Shown here: piece by piece, positions 53,490 to 61,764 of the stretch
Layout of the letters: every line of letters starts with the position of its first letter
How positions within the stretch are numbered: the first letter of the stretch is position 1
NCBI RefSeq assembly: GCF_008329645.1
Contig: NZ_CP043474.1
Span: 2,418,001-2,482,000, forward strand
Reading direction: 5' to 3'
Origin: Mycolicibacterium grossiae
Lineage (GTDB): Bacteria; Actinomycetota; Actinomycetes; Mycobacteriales; Mycobacteriaceae
DNA length: 64,000 bases
Notes under the pieces: model-generated
What the model was told of the DNA's origin: nothing
Seen by the model: only the letters and a program-made list of their open reading frames with translations
The model's database searches: none
Translations under genes and position numbers: made by a program

Positions 53490-54856
53490 CGGCCGGAGGT
53501 CTGCTGCCTGCCGCGGGACTGGCGCGAGCCACTGCCGCCGCGGCGGCCCTGCGAGCCGCCACCGGCGTTGCCGCCCGGCGCATGTCCGCGACCGGAGCCG
53601 TTGCGCGGCCGACCGGAACGACGGGGCCGGTTGCCGGACGGCTGCTGGGCCTTCGGCTCGGCGGGGGTCTCCAGCGCGATGGCGCCGCTGAAGACGCGCT
53701 CACCGGGGGCGATCTCCTGCAGCACGGGGTGCGAGGCGCCGCTGAACTTGGTGATGGTCGGCTTGACGCCGGCCTTGCGGGTCAGGGCGCGCACGTCGGA
53801 GACCTGGTCGTCGAGCATCAGGGTGACGACGGTGCCGTCCGAGCCGGCACGGGCGGTGCGGCCCGAGCGGTGCAGGTAGGCCTTGTGCTCCACCGGCGGA
53901 TCGGCGTGCACGACGAGGTTGACGTCGTCGACGTGGATGCCGCGCGCGGCGATGTCGGTGGCCACCAGCACCGCGGCGGTGCCGTCGGAGAAGGCGCCGA
54001 GGTTGCGCGTCCGGGCGTTCTGCGACAGGTTGCCGTGCAGCTCGACGGCGGGCACGCCGCGCGAATTGAGCTTGCGTGCAAGGCCCTTGGCGCCGTACTT
54101 GGTGCGGGCGAACACGATGGTGCGGCCCGGCGACGCGGCGAGGTCGGCGAGGACGTCGAAGCGCGCGGCACCGTCGACGTGCAGCACGTGGTGCACCATG
54201 GCGGCGACCGGCGACTGCTCGGAGTCGACGCTGTGCACGATCGGGTCGTGCAGGTACCGCTTGACGAGGACGTCGACGCCGCCGTCGAGGGTGGCGGAGA
54301 ACAGCAGTCGCTGGCAGTCGCGCGGGGTGCGGTCGAGCAGACGCTTGACCGGCGGCAGGAAGCCGAGGTCGGCCATGTGGTCGGCCTCGTCGAGCACGGT
54401 GATCTCGACGGCCGAGAGGTCGGCGTGGCCGGACTGCACGTGGTCCTCGAGCCGGCCGGGGCAGGCGATCACGACGTCGACGCCCCTGCGCAGCTTGTCG
54501 ATCTGCGGCTGGGCGCCCACCCCGCCGAACACCGTGACCGACGACAGGCCGGTGGCCGCAGCCAGCGGGGCGAGCGACGCCTCGATCTGGGTGGCGAGTT
54601 CACGGGTGGGGGCGAGGATCAGTGCGCGCGGCTTGCGCGACACCGGCGTGCGGCGGTTGGCGGACAGCCGCGCGACGACCGGCAGCAGGAAGGCGTAGGT
54701 CTTGCCGGAGCCGGTACGGCCGCGGCCCAGCACGTCACGGCCGGCGAGCGAGTCGGGCAGCGTGGCGGCCTGGATGGGGAACGCTTGCTCGATGCCCTTG
54801 GCAGCGAGCGCGGAAGTGACGGCCTCGGGCAGCCCGAGGTCGGCGAATGAAGGCAT
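53486..54856 (-). CDS. DEAD-box ATP-dependent RNA helicase (RhlE-like)
   Basis: RNA helicase, 456 residues. Q motif AAKGIEQAFPIQ, motif I GRTGSGKTYAFLL, motif Ia LAPTRELATQI, motif II VLDEADHMADLGF, motif III FSATLD, motif V VATDIAARGIHV and motif VI HRSGRTARAG are all present. The C-terminal 60 residues are Arg/Gly/Ser/Gln-rich (RPRRSGRPRNGSGRGHAPGG), an RNA-binding tail. The ATG at 54856 matches the family start; the open frame beyond is leader. It has a leader of about 115 bases behind a good promoter, as seen for cold-induced helicases. Confidence 0.95.
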   Translation of the reverse strand: MPSFADLGLPEAVTSALAAKGIEQAFPIQAATLPDSLAGRDVLGRGRTGSGKTYAFLLPVVARLSANRRTPVSRKPRALILAPTRELATQIEASLAPLAAATGLSSVTVFGGVGAQPQIDKLRRGVDVVIACPGRLEDHVQSGHADLSAVEITVLDEADHMADLGFLPPVKRLLDRTPRDCQRLLFSATLDGGVDVLVKRYLHDPIVHSVDSEQSPVAAMVHHVLHVDGAARFDVLADLAASPGRTIVFARTKYGAKGLARKLNSRGVPAVELHGNLSQNARTRNLGAFSDGTAAVLVATDIAARGIHVDDVNLVVHADPPVEHKAYLHRSGRTARAGSDGTVVTLMLDDQVSDVRALTRKAGVKPTITKFSGASHPVLQEIAPGERVFSGAIALETPAEPKAQQPSGNRPRRSGRPRNGSGRGHAPGGNAGGGSQGRRGGSGSRQSRGRQQTSGR

Positions 54857-54976
54857 GAAGTGATTCGACTTTCGAAGTTCGCGTGGTCGTTCTGCCCGGC
54901 GCGGGCTTCTCCCGCGGCGCTCGGTATGAACGAGAAAGAAGCGGCAAGAGGCAGAACAGACGTTGCCGCTGTGACC

Positions 54977-55006
54977 ACTGTAACGGAGACCCTGGCCGCG
55001 CCCCAA
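54977..55006 (-). promoter_or_regulatory. Promoter and long leader of the helicase gene
   Basis: On the minus strand TTGGGG (plus 55001-55006), 18 bases, TACAGT (plus 54977-54982). The leader of about 115 bases contains a hairpin (cgcggg with cccgcg around plus 54900-54918). The region 54857-55035 has no convincing gene. Confidence 0.6.
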
Positions 55007-55035
55007 AGCAAGGAGACCAGCGTCACCTTCGACCG

Positions 55036-56075
55036 CTAGTGGGCCAGCGCAACCAGTTCCTCGACGTAGCGCCGCTGTTCGTCGGCGTCGACGCCCATCG
55101 GATGCACCAGCATCGTCGTCACGCCCGCCGCGGCGAAGGCCGCGAGGCGTTCTGCGACGAAGCCGCGCGGTCCGACCAGCGAGACGCTACGCACCAGGTC
55201 GTCCGGCACGGCGTCGATCGCCTCGGCCTTCTTGCCGGCGAGGTAGAGATCCTGGATGCGGTCGGCGACCTCGCCGTAGCCGTACCGGGTGGCCAGGCTG
55301 TGGTAGAAGTTCTTGCCGCGCGCGCCCATGCCGCCGATGTACAGCGCCAGTTGGGGTTTGGCCCACGCCAGCCGGTCGTCGACGTCGTCGCCGATGGCCA
55401 GGGTCGCCGACACGAACACCTCGAGCGGGCCCAGGGCGGGGTCGCGCTTGGCGGAGCCGGCGCGCAGCGCGTCGCCCCACACCTCGTCGGCCTTCTCCGG
55501 CAGGAAGAACACCGGCTGCCAGCCCTCGGCGATCTCCGCGGTCAGTTGCACGTTCTTGGGCCCCAGCGCGGCGATGGTGATCGGAATGCGTTCGCGCACC
55601 GGATGATTGATGAGGTGCAGCGACTTGCCGAGCCCGGTGCCGCGGTCGGCGGGCAGCGGCACCTGGTAGTGCTTGCCTGCGAAGTCGAGGTTCTCCCGCC
55701 GCCACACCCGGCGGCAGATGTCGACGACCTCGCGGGTCCGGCCCAGCGGCGCGTCGAAGGGGACACCGTGGAAACCCTCCACCACCTGCGGCCCCGACGT
55801 CCCCAGCCCGAGACGGAACCGGCCGTCGGACACGTAGTCGAGCCCGGCGGCCGTCATCGCCATCAGGGCGGGGGTCCGGGTGTAGATCGGCACGACGCCG
55901 GAGGCGAGTTCGATCGTGGAGGTCTTGGCCGCCAGGTAGCCGAGCTGGCTGACGGCGTCGTAGGAGTAGGCCTCGGCGACCAGGGCGATGCGACGCCGGC
56001 CTTCTCGAACTCGACGACCTGGTCGGCGGCCTCACGGAAACCGCCCGCGTAGCTGAGGAAGATGCCGGTGCGCAT
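55036..56075 (-). pseudogene. LLM-class F420-dependent oxidoreductase, frameshifted
   Basis: The N-terminal 28 residues (MRTGIFLSYAGGFREAADQV, then VEFEKAGV) begin at the ATG at 56075. The rest, from ALVAEAYSYDAVSQLGYLAA through ASGVVPIYTRTPALMAMTAA to the end at 55036, is in another frame. Reading in the second frame resumes exactly if one base is restored at plus-strand 55990/55991 (the minus strand reads gtcgcatcgcc, where gtcgacatcgcc is expected). Corrected, the protein would be about 346 residues, a normal length. As written, only a GTG start at 55893 gives an intact C-terminal 285 residues. Either a recent pseudogene or a sequencing error; the rest shows no decay. Confidence 0.85.
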
Positions 56076-56081
56076 GGAAGT

Positions 56082-56112
56082 GTTATAGCACGGCTGATCA
56101 ACCAGTTGGTTG
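56082..56112 (-). promoter_or_regulatory. -10 element and CAACCA/TGGTTG operator of the LLM gene
   Basis: TATAAC on the minus strand (plus 56082-56087) is a strong -10, 6 bases before the ATG at 56075, so the mRNA would be leaderless. CAACCA (56099-56104) and TGGTTG (56107-56112) form a 14-bp palindrome at about the -35 position, a probable repressor site. Confidence 0.6.
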
Positions 56113-56128
56113 GGCGCTGGGGCGCCCG

Positions 56129-56974
56129 TCACGGCTTGAGGAGCGCGACCACCTTGTTCTCCAGCGCGACGGGATCGTCGGCGAAGGGGTCGAGGATCTC
56201 GGTCCTGGGCAGCACGGCGTCGGGGTCGGCGAAGTCGCGGTAGGTCTTGTCGCCGGCCAGCTCGTGCAGCAAGTACCCCGTGAGCAGCGCGCGGACGATC
56301 CTCTGCGTCCCGCGGTGCGCGCCGGGCAATCCGACGACGCGGCCCAGCCGGCGTCCCTCGATGAGCCCGCCGGCCTTGACCTTCGTCACCGCGCGCAGCG
56401 TGGCGGGCCGCCACACCCGGGCGAGTTCGACGGCGTTGGACCGCAGCGACGCCGGGTCGCCGGGGTCGGACAGGATGAGGCCGGGCACCTGCAGGCCGGC
56501 GGCGGGCCGGATGGCCGGGGGACTGCTCACCGACGGGAACAGTGCGGCGACGGCCCGGACCCGGTCGGGCATCCCGGCCGCGGCGAAGACGGCGGCCGAT
56601 CCGCCGAAGCCGTGACCAGCGACGCCGAGTTTGGTGGGGTGCACGCTGATCTTGCCGGTGCCCAGGCGCACGCCGGAGGCGACGTCGAGCGCGCTTCCCA
56701 GGTCGAACGCCAGGTTGAGCACCGAGGGCGCGACGCCCTGTTCGGTGGTTGGCGCCGCCGCGACGATGCCCCAGGACGCCAGGTGCTCCAGCAGGCCGGA
56801 ATACCGGCCGCCGTGCGCCAGCCAGTCGTGCCCGAACGCGACGGCGGGCAGGTTCATGCCGCTCTCCGGGGTGTACAGCACACCGGGCAGACCCGCGAAG
56901 GCCAGGTCACCGCGCAGGACGCGGTGCGGGCCGCGCTTGGTCAAGGAAGCGAACAGCTTCTTGGTCTTGGCCAC
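56129..56974 (-). CDS. Alpha/beta-hydrolase (dienelactone-hydrolase-like), nucleophile replaced
   Basis: 281 residues with an alpha/beta-hydrolase layout: LPAVAFGHDWLAHGGRYSGL near residue 43 (oxyanion region) and TKLGVAGHGFGGSAAVFAA at the nucleophile elbow. The elbow reads Gly-His-Gly122-Phe-Gly, so the usual Ser or Cys is absent. Position and length fit Rv3438 of M. tuberculosis as I recall it, which lies just before glmS. The C-terminal TYRDFADPDAVLPRTEILDP is also typical of that group. It may be a binding or regulatory protein. Divergent from glmS across 96 bases. Confidence 0.78.
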   Translation of the reverse strand: MAKTKKLFASLTKRGPHRVLRGDLAFAGLPGVLYTPESGMNLPAVAFGHDWLAHGGRYSGLLEHLASWGIVAAAPTTEQGVAPSVLNLAFDLGSALDVASGVRLGTGKISVHPTKLGVAGHGFGGSAAVFAAAGMPDRVRAVAALFPSVSSPPAIRPAAGLQVPGLILSDPGDPASLRSNAVELARVWRPATLRAVTKVKAGGLIEGRRLGRVVGLPGAHRGTQRIVRALLTGYLLHELAGDKTYRDFADPDAVLPRTEILDPFADDPVALENKVVALLKP

Positions 56975-57057
56975 GCGATGAACCTATCCCACGGCCGGGG
57001 TCGAGAGCTGCCGAGTGCGCTCACGTGCAGGAGTCGGGCGAGACGCGGTGCCTGCAC

Positions 57058-57071
57058 TACCCTTGAGCGCG
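57058..57071 (+). promoter_or_regulatory. -10 element and leaderless start of glmS
   Basis: TACCCT (57058-57063) fits TANNNT and lies 7 bases before the GTG at 57071. No ribosome-binding site precedes that GTG. A leaderless transcript is likely. No glmS ribozyme-like sequence is seen, as expected outside Firmicutes. Confidence 0.55.
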
Positions 57072-58939
57072 TGTGTGGAATCGTCGGCTACGTCGGGCAG
57101 CGCCCTGCCCGCGACATCGTCGTCGACGCGCTGCGCCGGATGGAGTACCGCGGCTACGACTCGTCGGGCGTCGCCCTGCTGGACGGCCATGGCGGACTGA
57201 CCGTCGAGCGGCGCGCCGGACGACTGGCCAACCTGGAGGAGACCCTCGCCGCGGCGGACGCCGACGCGCTGGTCGGCAGCACCGGCGTAGGGCACACCCG
57301 CTGGGCCACCCACGGCAGGCCGACCGACCGCAATGCGCATCCGCACCGCGACGCGGCGGGCAAGATCGCGGTGGTTCACAACGGCATCATCGAGAACTTC
57401 GCGGCGCTGCGCGCCGAGCTGGAGGCCACCGGCGTCGAGTTCGCCAGTGACACCGACACCGAGGTGGCGGTGCACTTGGTGTCCTGGCAGTACCACCACG
57501 GCCCGTGCGCGGGTGATTTCGTCGGCTCGGTGATGGCGGTGCTGCCGCGGCTGGAGGGCCACTTCACGCTGGTGTTCGCCAACGCCGAGGATCCCGGCAC
57601 GATCGTCGCCGCGCGGCGCTCCACGCCGCTGGTGGTCGGTGTCGGTGACGGTGAGATGTTCATCGGCTCGGACGTCGCGGCGTTCATCGAGCACACCCGC
57701 GAGGCGGTGGAACTCGGTCAGGATCAGGCCGTGGTGATCACCGCCGAGGGCTATCGGATCACCGACTTCGCCGGCAACGACGCCTCCGATCGTGCCCGCC
57801 CGTTCCACATCGACTGGGACCTCTCGGCCGCCGAGAAGGGCGGCTTCGAGTACTTCATGCTCAAGGAGATCGCCGAGCAGCCGACGGCGGTGGCCGACAC
57901 CCTGCTGGGTCACTTCGCCGACGGGCGCATCGTGCTCGACGAGCAGCGCCTCTCCGATCAGGAGCTGCGCGAGATCGACAAGGTGTTCATCGTCGCGTGC
58001 GGCACGGCGTATCACTCCGGGTTGTTGGCCAAGTACGCCATCGAGCACTGGACGCGGCTGCCGGTGGAGGTCGAGCTGGCCAGCGAGTTCCGCTACCGCG
58101 ACCCGGTGCTGGACCGCAGCACGCTGGTGATCGCCATCAGCCAGTCCGGCGAGACCGCCGACACCTTGGAGGCCGTGCGGCACGCCAAGGAGCAGAAGGC
58201 CAAGGTGTTGGCGATCTGCAACACCAACGGCAGCCAGATCCCGCGCGAGGCCGACGCGGTGCTCTACACCCGCGCCGGGCCGGAGATCGGCGTGGCGTCG
58301 ACCAAGACGTTCCTCGCGCAGGTCGCGGCGAACTACCTGGTGGGTTTGGCGTTGGCGCAGGCGCGGGGCACCAAGTACCCCGACGAGGTGGCCCGCGAGT
58401 ACCACGAGCTGGAGTCGATGTCGGGCCGCGTCGAGCAGGTGCTGGGGTGCATGGGCCCGGTGACCGACCTGGCGCACCGCTTCGCCTCGTCGTCGACGGT
58501 GCTGTTCCTGGGCCGTCACGTCGGCTACCCGGTGGCACTGGAGGGTGCGCTCAAGCTCAAGGAGTTGGCGTACATGCACGCCGAGGGCTTCGCGGCCGGT
58601 GAACTCAAGCACGGCCCGATCGCGCTCATCGAGGACGACCTGCCGGTGATCGTCGTGATGCCCTCGCCCAAGAACGCCGCGACGCTGCACTCCAAGCTGC
58701 TGAGCAACATCCGCGAGATCCAGGCCCGCGGCGCGGTCACGATCGTCATCGCCGAGGAGGGCGACGACACCGTCGCGCCCTACGCCGATCACCTCATCGA
58801 GATCCCCGCGGTCTCCACGCTGTTCCAGCCGCTGCTGTCGACGATCCCGCTGCAGGTGTTCGCCGCCGGCGTCGCCCAAGCCCGCGGCTACGACGTCGAC
58901 AAACCCCGCAACCTCGCCAAATCCGTCACCGTCGAGTAG
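57071..58939 (+). CDS. glmS: Glutamine-fructose-6-phosphate aminotransferase (isomerising)
   Basis: Makes glucosamine-6-phosphate from fructose-6-phosphate and glutamine, the first step of UDP-GlcNAc synthesis. It has 622 residues. The N-terminal glutaminase begins with the catalytic Cys exposed by Met removal (CGIVGYVGQRPA), with HTRWATHGRPTD and HNGIIENF. Two SIS domains follow (FIVACGTAYHSGLLAKY, ISQSGETADTLEA, GRHVGYPVALEGALKLKE), ending DKPRNLAKSVTVE. The GTG is at 57071; the open frame upstream is spurious. Its product feeds GlmM, encoded 7 kb upstream. Confidence 0.97.
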   Translation: MCGIVGYVGQRPARDIVVDALRRMEYRGYDSSGVALLDGHGGLTVERRAGRLANLEETLAAADADALVGSTGVGHTRWATHGRPTDRNAHPHRDAAGKIAVVHNGIIENFAALRAELEATGVEFASDTDTEVAVHLVSWQYHHGPCAGDFVGSVMAVLPRLEGHFTLVFANAEDPGTIVAARRSTPLVVGVGDGEMFIGSDVAAFIEHTREAVELGQDQAVVITAEGYRITDFAGNDASDRARPFHIDWDLSAAEKGGFEYFMLKEIAEQPTAVADTLLGHFADGRIVLDEQRLSDQELREIDKVFIVACGTAYHSGLLAKYAIEHWTRLPVEVELASEFRYRDPVLDRSTLVIAISQSGETADTLEAVRHAKEQKAKVLAICNTNGSQIPREADAVLYTRAGPEIGVASTKTFLAQVAANYLVGLALAQARGTKYPDEVAREYHELESMSGRVEQVLGCMGPVTDLAHRFASSSTVLFLGRHVGYPVALEGALKLKELAYMHAEGFAAGELKHGPIALIEDDLPVIVVMPSPKNAATLHSKLLSNIREIQARGAVTIVIAEEGDDTVAPYADHLIEIPAVSTLFQPLLSTIPLQVFAAGVAQARGYDVDKPRNLAKSVTVE

Positions 58940-58943
58940 CGCC

Positions 58944-59426
58944 TCACAGCGCCTGGATGTGACGTTCGGTCGCGGCCTCGGCGGCCCGGGCGAAGCCGGC
59001 CAGCGCGGCCAGTGCGTCGTCGTCGAACTCTGAGAGCAGTGCTGCGAGTTCGGCATTGAGTGGCTCGTACAGCGAGCCGATCCGGTCGATGCCGTCGCCG
59101 GCCGGAGTGATGACCACCCGGCGGCGGTCGCGCGGGTCGGGGTTGCGGGTGATGTAACCCGCGGCGAGCAACCGGTCGAGCATTCGAGAGGTCGCGCCGC
59201 TGGTCAAATTGATGCGTCGGGCCAGTTCGCTCGGTGACGAGGGGCCGAACCGGCTCAGCACGTAGAGACAGTGCGTCTCGGTCGGCGTCACGCCGAGTGA
59301 CCGCGCCACCAGATCGTTGAACTGCGCCACCAGCACCTGCCAACCCGCCAACGCCTCGATCGCATCGCGCCTCGCGTCCCGTCCGCCCACCGGCCACCCT
59401 TTGACTGCTTCAGTAAGTATCTGCAT
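58944..59426 (-). CDS. MarR-family regulator, self-overlapping operator
   Basis: Winged-helix repressor, 160 residues: SPSELARRINLTSGATSRMLDRLLAAGYI is the recognition region (read in parts) and NPDPRDRRRVVITPAG the wing. The first codons (ATG CAG ATA CTT ACT) form one arm of a 31-bp palindrome, so the protein probably represses its own gene and the divergent VOC gene. The convergent glmS stop is 4 bases away. Confidence 0.93.
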   Translation of the reverse strand: MQILTEAVKGWPVGGRDARRDAIEALAGWQVLVAQFNDLVARSLGVTPTETHCLYVLSRFGPSSPSELARRINLTSGATSRMLDRLLAAGYITRNPDPRDRRRVVITPAGDGIDRIGSLYEPLNAELAALLSEFDDDALAALAGFARAAEAATERHIQAL

Positions 59427-59442
59427 GATGCAGATACTTACT
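59412..59442. promoter_or_regulatory. 31-bp perfect palindrome shared by MarR and VOC genes
   Basis: agtaagtatctgcat (59412-59426), a central g (59427), and atgcagatacttact (59428-59442). Both 15-base arms match perfectly. The MarR start codon is within the left arm on the minus strand, and the VOC ATG is 26 bases beyond the right arm. This is an operator for a dimeric MarR protein, most likely the adjacent one. Confidence 0.9.
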
Positions 59443-59467
59443 CGTGCACTGATGAAGGGGAGGCTAC

Positions 59468-59878
59468 ATGCCCGACTTCACCGGTTCCCGCATCGACCAC
59501 CTGAACATCGCCGTGCCGGACCTCGACCGGTCGGTCGCCTTCTACGAACCCGTGCTGGCCACCCTCGGCATCGACAGGTTGCTCGAGGTACCGGCCGACC
59601 CCCACGCCGACCAGCTGCCCATGGTGGCCTTCGGCGTCCATCCCAAGCCGTTCTTCTGGCTCGTGGCCGACGGTCGGGTCGGGAGCGGCATGCACCTGGC
59701 GTTCACAGCGCCGGATCGGGCGACGGTCCAGACGTTCTACGACGCCGCGCTGCGGCACGGTGCCCGGGGAAAGCTGGCGCCTGCCGTACATCCCGAGTAT
59801 CACGACGACTACTACGGCGCCTTCGTCCTCGATCCCGACGGCGTCGACCTGGAAGCGGTGTGCCACCGCGCGGTGTGA
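59468..59878 (+). CDS. VOC-superfamily (glyoxalase/dioxygenase-like) protein
   Basis: Vicinal-oxygen-chelate fold enzyme or binding protein, 136 residues. It starts SRIDHLNIAVPDLDRSVAFY, has HLAFTAPDRATVQTFYDAAL in the second half and YGAFVLDPDGVDLEAVCH at the end; His, His and Glu at these positions are candidate metal ligands. Typical for small VOC proteins under MarR control, which often handle electrophiles or antibiotics; substrate unknown. Start after aggggaggctac. Convergent with the hydrolase gene. Confidence 0.9.
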   Translation: MPDFTGSRIDHLNIAVPDLDRSVAFYEPVLATLGIDRLLEVPADPHADQLPMVAFGVHPKPFFWLVADGRVGSGMHLAFTAPDRATVQTFYDAALRHGARGKLAPAVHPEYHDDYYGAFVLDPDGVDLEAVCHRAV

Positions 59879-59883
59879 GGCGG

Positions 59884-60750
59884 TCAGGACAGGTGTGCCG
59901 CCAGGAATGGGCGCATCAGGGCCACCACGGCGTCGAGCTGGCTCTCCAGCAGGAAGTGTCCGCCGTCGAGCAGGTTGATCTGGGCGTTCGGGAGGTCGCG
60001 GGCGAACGCCAGCGCGCCGTCGGGCCCGAAGATCTCATCGCCGCGGCCCCACACCGCGAGCAGTGGCACGCCGGACGTGCGGAAGTACTCGTGCACGGTG
60101 GGGTAAAGGTCGACGTTGGAGGAGTAGTCGGCGAACAGTTCGAGCTGGGCGGCGACGCGCTCCGGCGTCGACGCGACCGCGGCGTTGGCGTTGACCCACG
60201 CGTCGGGGTCAACGACCGTCGGGTCCGAAACCCCGTGCGTAAACTGCCATTTGAGCCCCTCGGGGCTGATGAGGTCGCGCAGCGCCGCGGCGTTGGCCTC
60301 GGTGCGGTCGCGGCCGTAGGCGAACAGCGGTTCCATCGCGTCGCCGACGAAGCCCTCGACGTAGGCATTGCCGTTCTGCGTGACGATGGCGGCGATGCGC
60401 TCGGGATGGCGCAGCGCCAGTCGCCAGCCCACCGGTGCGCCGTAGTCCTGCACATAGAGCGCGTAACGGTCGGCGCCGAGCTGCTCGAGTAGCGCGTCGA
60501 CGTGATCGGCCAGCGTGTCGAAGGTGTAGTCGAACTCGTCGGTACCCGGCACGTCGGAGTGACCGAAGCCCGGGTAGTCCGGCGCGATGACCCGGTAGCG
60601 GTCGGCGAGCGCCGGAACGAGGTGGCGGTACATGTGCGAGCTGGCCGGAGTGCCGTGCAGGAGGACGACCGTCGGCGCCGTCGGTGAGCCGGCCTCGCGG
60701 TAGAACATCCGGCGCCCCAGCACCTCGGCGTAGCGGTGGTGAACGGTCAT
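59884..60750 (-). CDS. Alpha/beta hydrolase, epoxide hydrolase / haloalkane dehalogenase-like
   Basis: 288 residues. Oxyanion segment VVLLHGTPASSHMYRHLVPA, nucleophile Asp102 (YVQDYGAPVGWRLAL), acid in WGRGDEIFG and His265 (LDGGHFLLES). An Asp nucleophile indicates epoxide hydrolase or dehalogenase chemistry rather than an esterase. The residue after the nucleophile is Tyr, not the Trp found in classical haloalkane dehalogenases. The start ATG follows gaaggagttagag. Divergent from the CGNR regulator, which probably controls it. Confidence 0.9.
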   Translation of the reverse strand: MTVHHRYAEVLGRRMFYREAGSPTAPTVVLLHGTPASSHMYRHLVPALADRYRVIAPDYPGFGHSDVPGTDEFDYTFDTLADHVDALLEQLGADRYALYVQDYGAPVGWRLALRHPERIAAIVTQNGNAYVEGFVGDAMEPLFAYGRDRTEANAAALRDLISPEGLKWQFTHGVSDPTVVDPDAWVNANAAVASTPERVAAQLELFADYSSNVDLYPTVHEYFRTSGVPLLAVWGRGDEIFGPDGALAFARDLPNAQINLLDGGHFLLESQLDAVVALMRPFLAAHLS

Positions 60751-60835
60751 CTCTAACTCCTTCGAGTGGGCGATGTGGTTAGTCCAGAGTCAACGCCCAT
60801 GTGCCTAACCTGTCAAGTGGTCTATGGTGGTTAGC
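60751..60835. promoter_or_regulatory. Divergent promoter region with GGTTAG sites
   Basis: The 85-base gap contains GGTTAG at 60777-60782 and 60829-60834 and its complement CTAACC at 60805-60810. TATGGT (60823-60828) is a -10 for the rightward CGNR gene, giving a leaderless ATG at 60836. On the minus strand a perfect TTGACA (plus 60811-60816) is a -35 candidate for the hydrolase gene. The repeated hexamers are candidate regulator sites. Confidence 0.6.
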
Positions 60836-61315
60836 ATGACCGCAGGCATCCCGGACGACGTCGACGTGCTGGTGGCCCTGCTGAACACCACGCCCGTGGT
60901 GGACGGCCGGGCGACGGAGACGCTCGACGGCGCGTGGCTACGCGCGCACGGTGGTGCCGAACTGGGCGTCGGCGCCGCGCGCCGGCTCCGCGACGCGCTG
61001 CAGCAGGTGGTGCGCGGCGAGGCGGTGCCCACCTCACTCGGCGACTACCTCGACGGCGTCGTGCAGCGCCCCGCACTGAGCAGTGACGGCGTGCAGTGGC
61101 GGTTGGACGCCGGCTGGGCGGCCCACATGGTGCTCGCGTGGGGCGAGCTGGCTGCCACCCAGCCCGGTCGGCTACGGCCGTGCGCCAACGACGAATGCCA
61201 CCTCTTCCTGCTCGACCGCAGCCGCGCCGGCACCGCGCGATGGTGCTCCATGGAGGTCTGCGGCAATCGGATGAAGGCGCGCCGGCACTACGGCCGCACC
61301 GCCTCGCGCACCTGA
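60836..61315 (+). CDS. CGNR zinc-finger regulator (ABATE-type), second copy
   Basis: 159 residues from a probably leaderless ATG. An ABATE-like N-terminal domain (GAARRLRDALQQVVRGEAVP) is followed by the zinc ribbon RPCANDECHLFLLDRSRAGT and RWCSMEVCGNRMKARRHYGR, with four cysteines and the CGNR motif. It is related in layout to the protein at 34052 but clearly diverged. Divergent from the alpha/beta hydrolase, likely its target. A GTG four codons upstream is possible. Confidence 0.9.
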   Translation: MTAGIPDDVDVLVALLNTTPVVDGRATETLDGAWLRAHGGAELGVGAARRLRDALQQVVRGEAVPTSLGDYLDGVVQRPALSSDGVQWRLDAGWAAHMVLAWGELAATQPGRLRPCANDECHLFLLDRSRAGTARWCSMEVCGNRMKARRHYGRTASRT

Positions 61316-61382
61316 CCGACGGGGTTTCAGTCGTCGGCGACGGGGCATGCCACCCCGGTACCGCCGACCCGAGAGGAACCGC

Positions 61383-61706
61383 ATGCCCGCCTCCACCAGC
61401 CGCAGCCGCGTCGAGGAGAGCCTGAACGACGTCGCCTTCCCCGCCGACAAGGACGCACTGCTCGCCGCGGCCGACCGCAACGGCGCCGACCAGGACACCC
61501 TGGGAGCGCTACGTGCCATCCCCGCCGAGGAGTACCAGAACGTCGACGAGGTGCTGGCCTCGGTAACCCACGACGACGGGCTCAGCGAGGCGGAGAAGGC
61601 GCAGGCGGGCACGCTCCCCGACAAGACCGGGCTGGCGCAGAGCGGCAAGGACCTGCCGCCGGTGAACCCGATCGTCGAGGAACTGGGCGAGAACCGCGGC
61701 AGCTGA
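61383..61706 (+). CDS. Small DUF2795-family protein
   Basis: 107 residues from the ATG at 61383, which follows gagaggaaccgc. The central part, VAFPADKDALLAAADRNGAD and TLGALRAIPAEEYQNVDEVL, matches the DUF2795 pattern (a helix, D-x-L-L-x-A, then the LR-x-IP-x-x-x-Y block). The C-terminal tail is hydrophilic. No signal peptide. Function unknown; such proteins are widespread in actinobacteria. Confidence 0.8.
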   Translation: MPASTSRSRVEESLNDVAFPADKDALLAAADRNGADQDTLGALRAIPAEEYQNVDEVLASVTHDDGLSEAEKAQAGTLPDKTGLAQSGKDLPPVNPIVEELGENRGS

Positions 61707-61764
61707 GCTGTGAGTTTCCCCGTCGGCCACCGCCGGCGTGCCGCGGCATGGAATCCTGGGCGGG

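Noticed and set aside
56984..59056. 690-codon open frame opposite glmS
   Set aside because: Shadow of glmS; the translation is Arg/Gly/Asp/His-rich without recognisable motifs.
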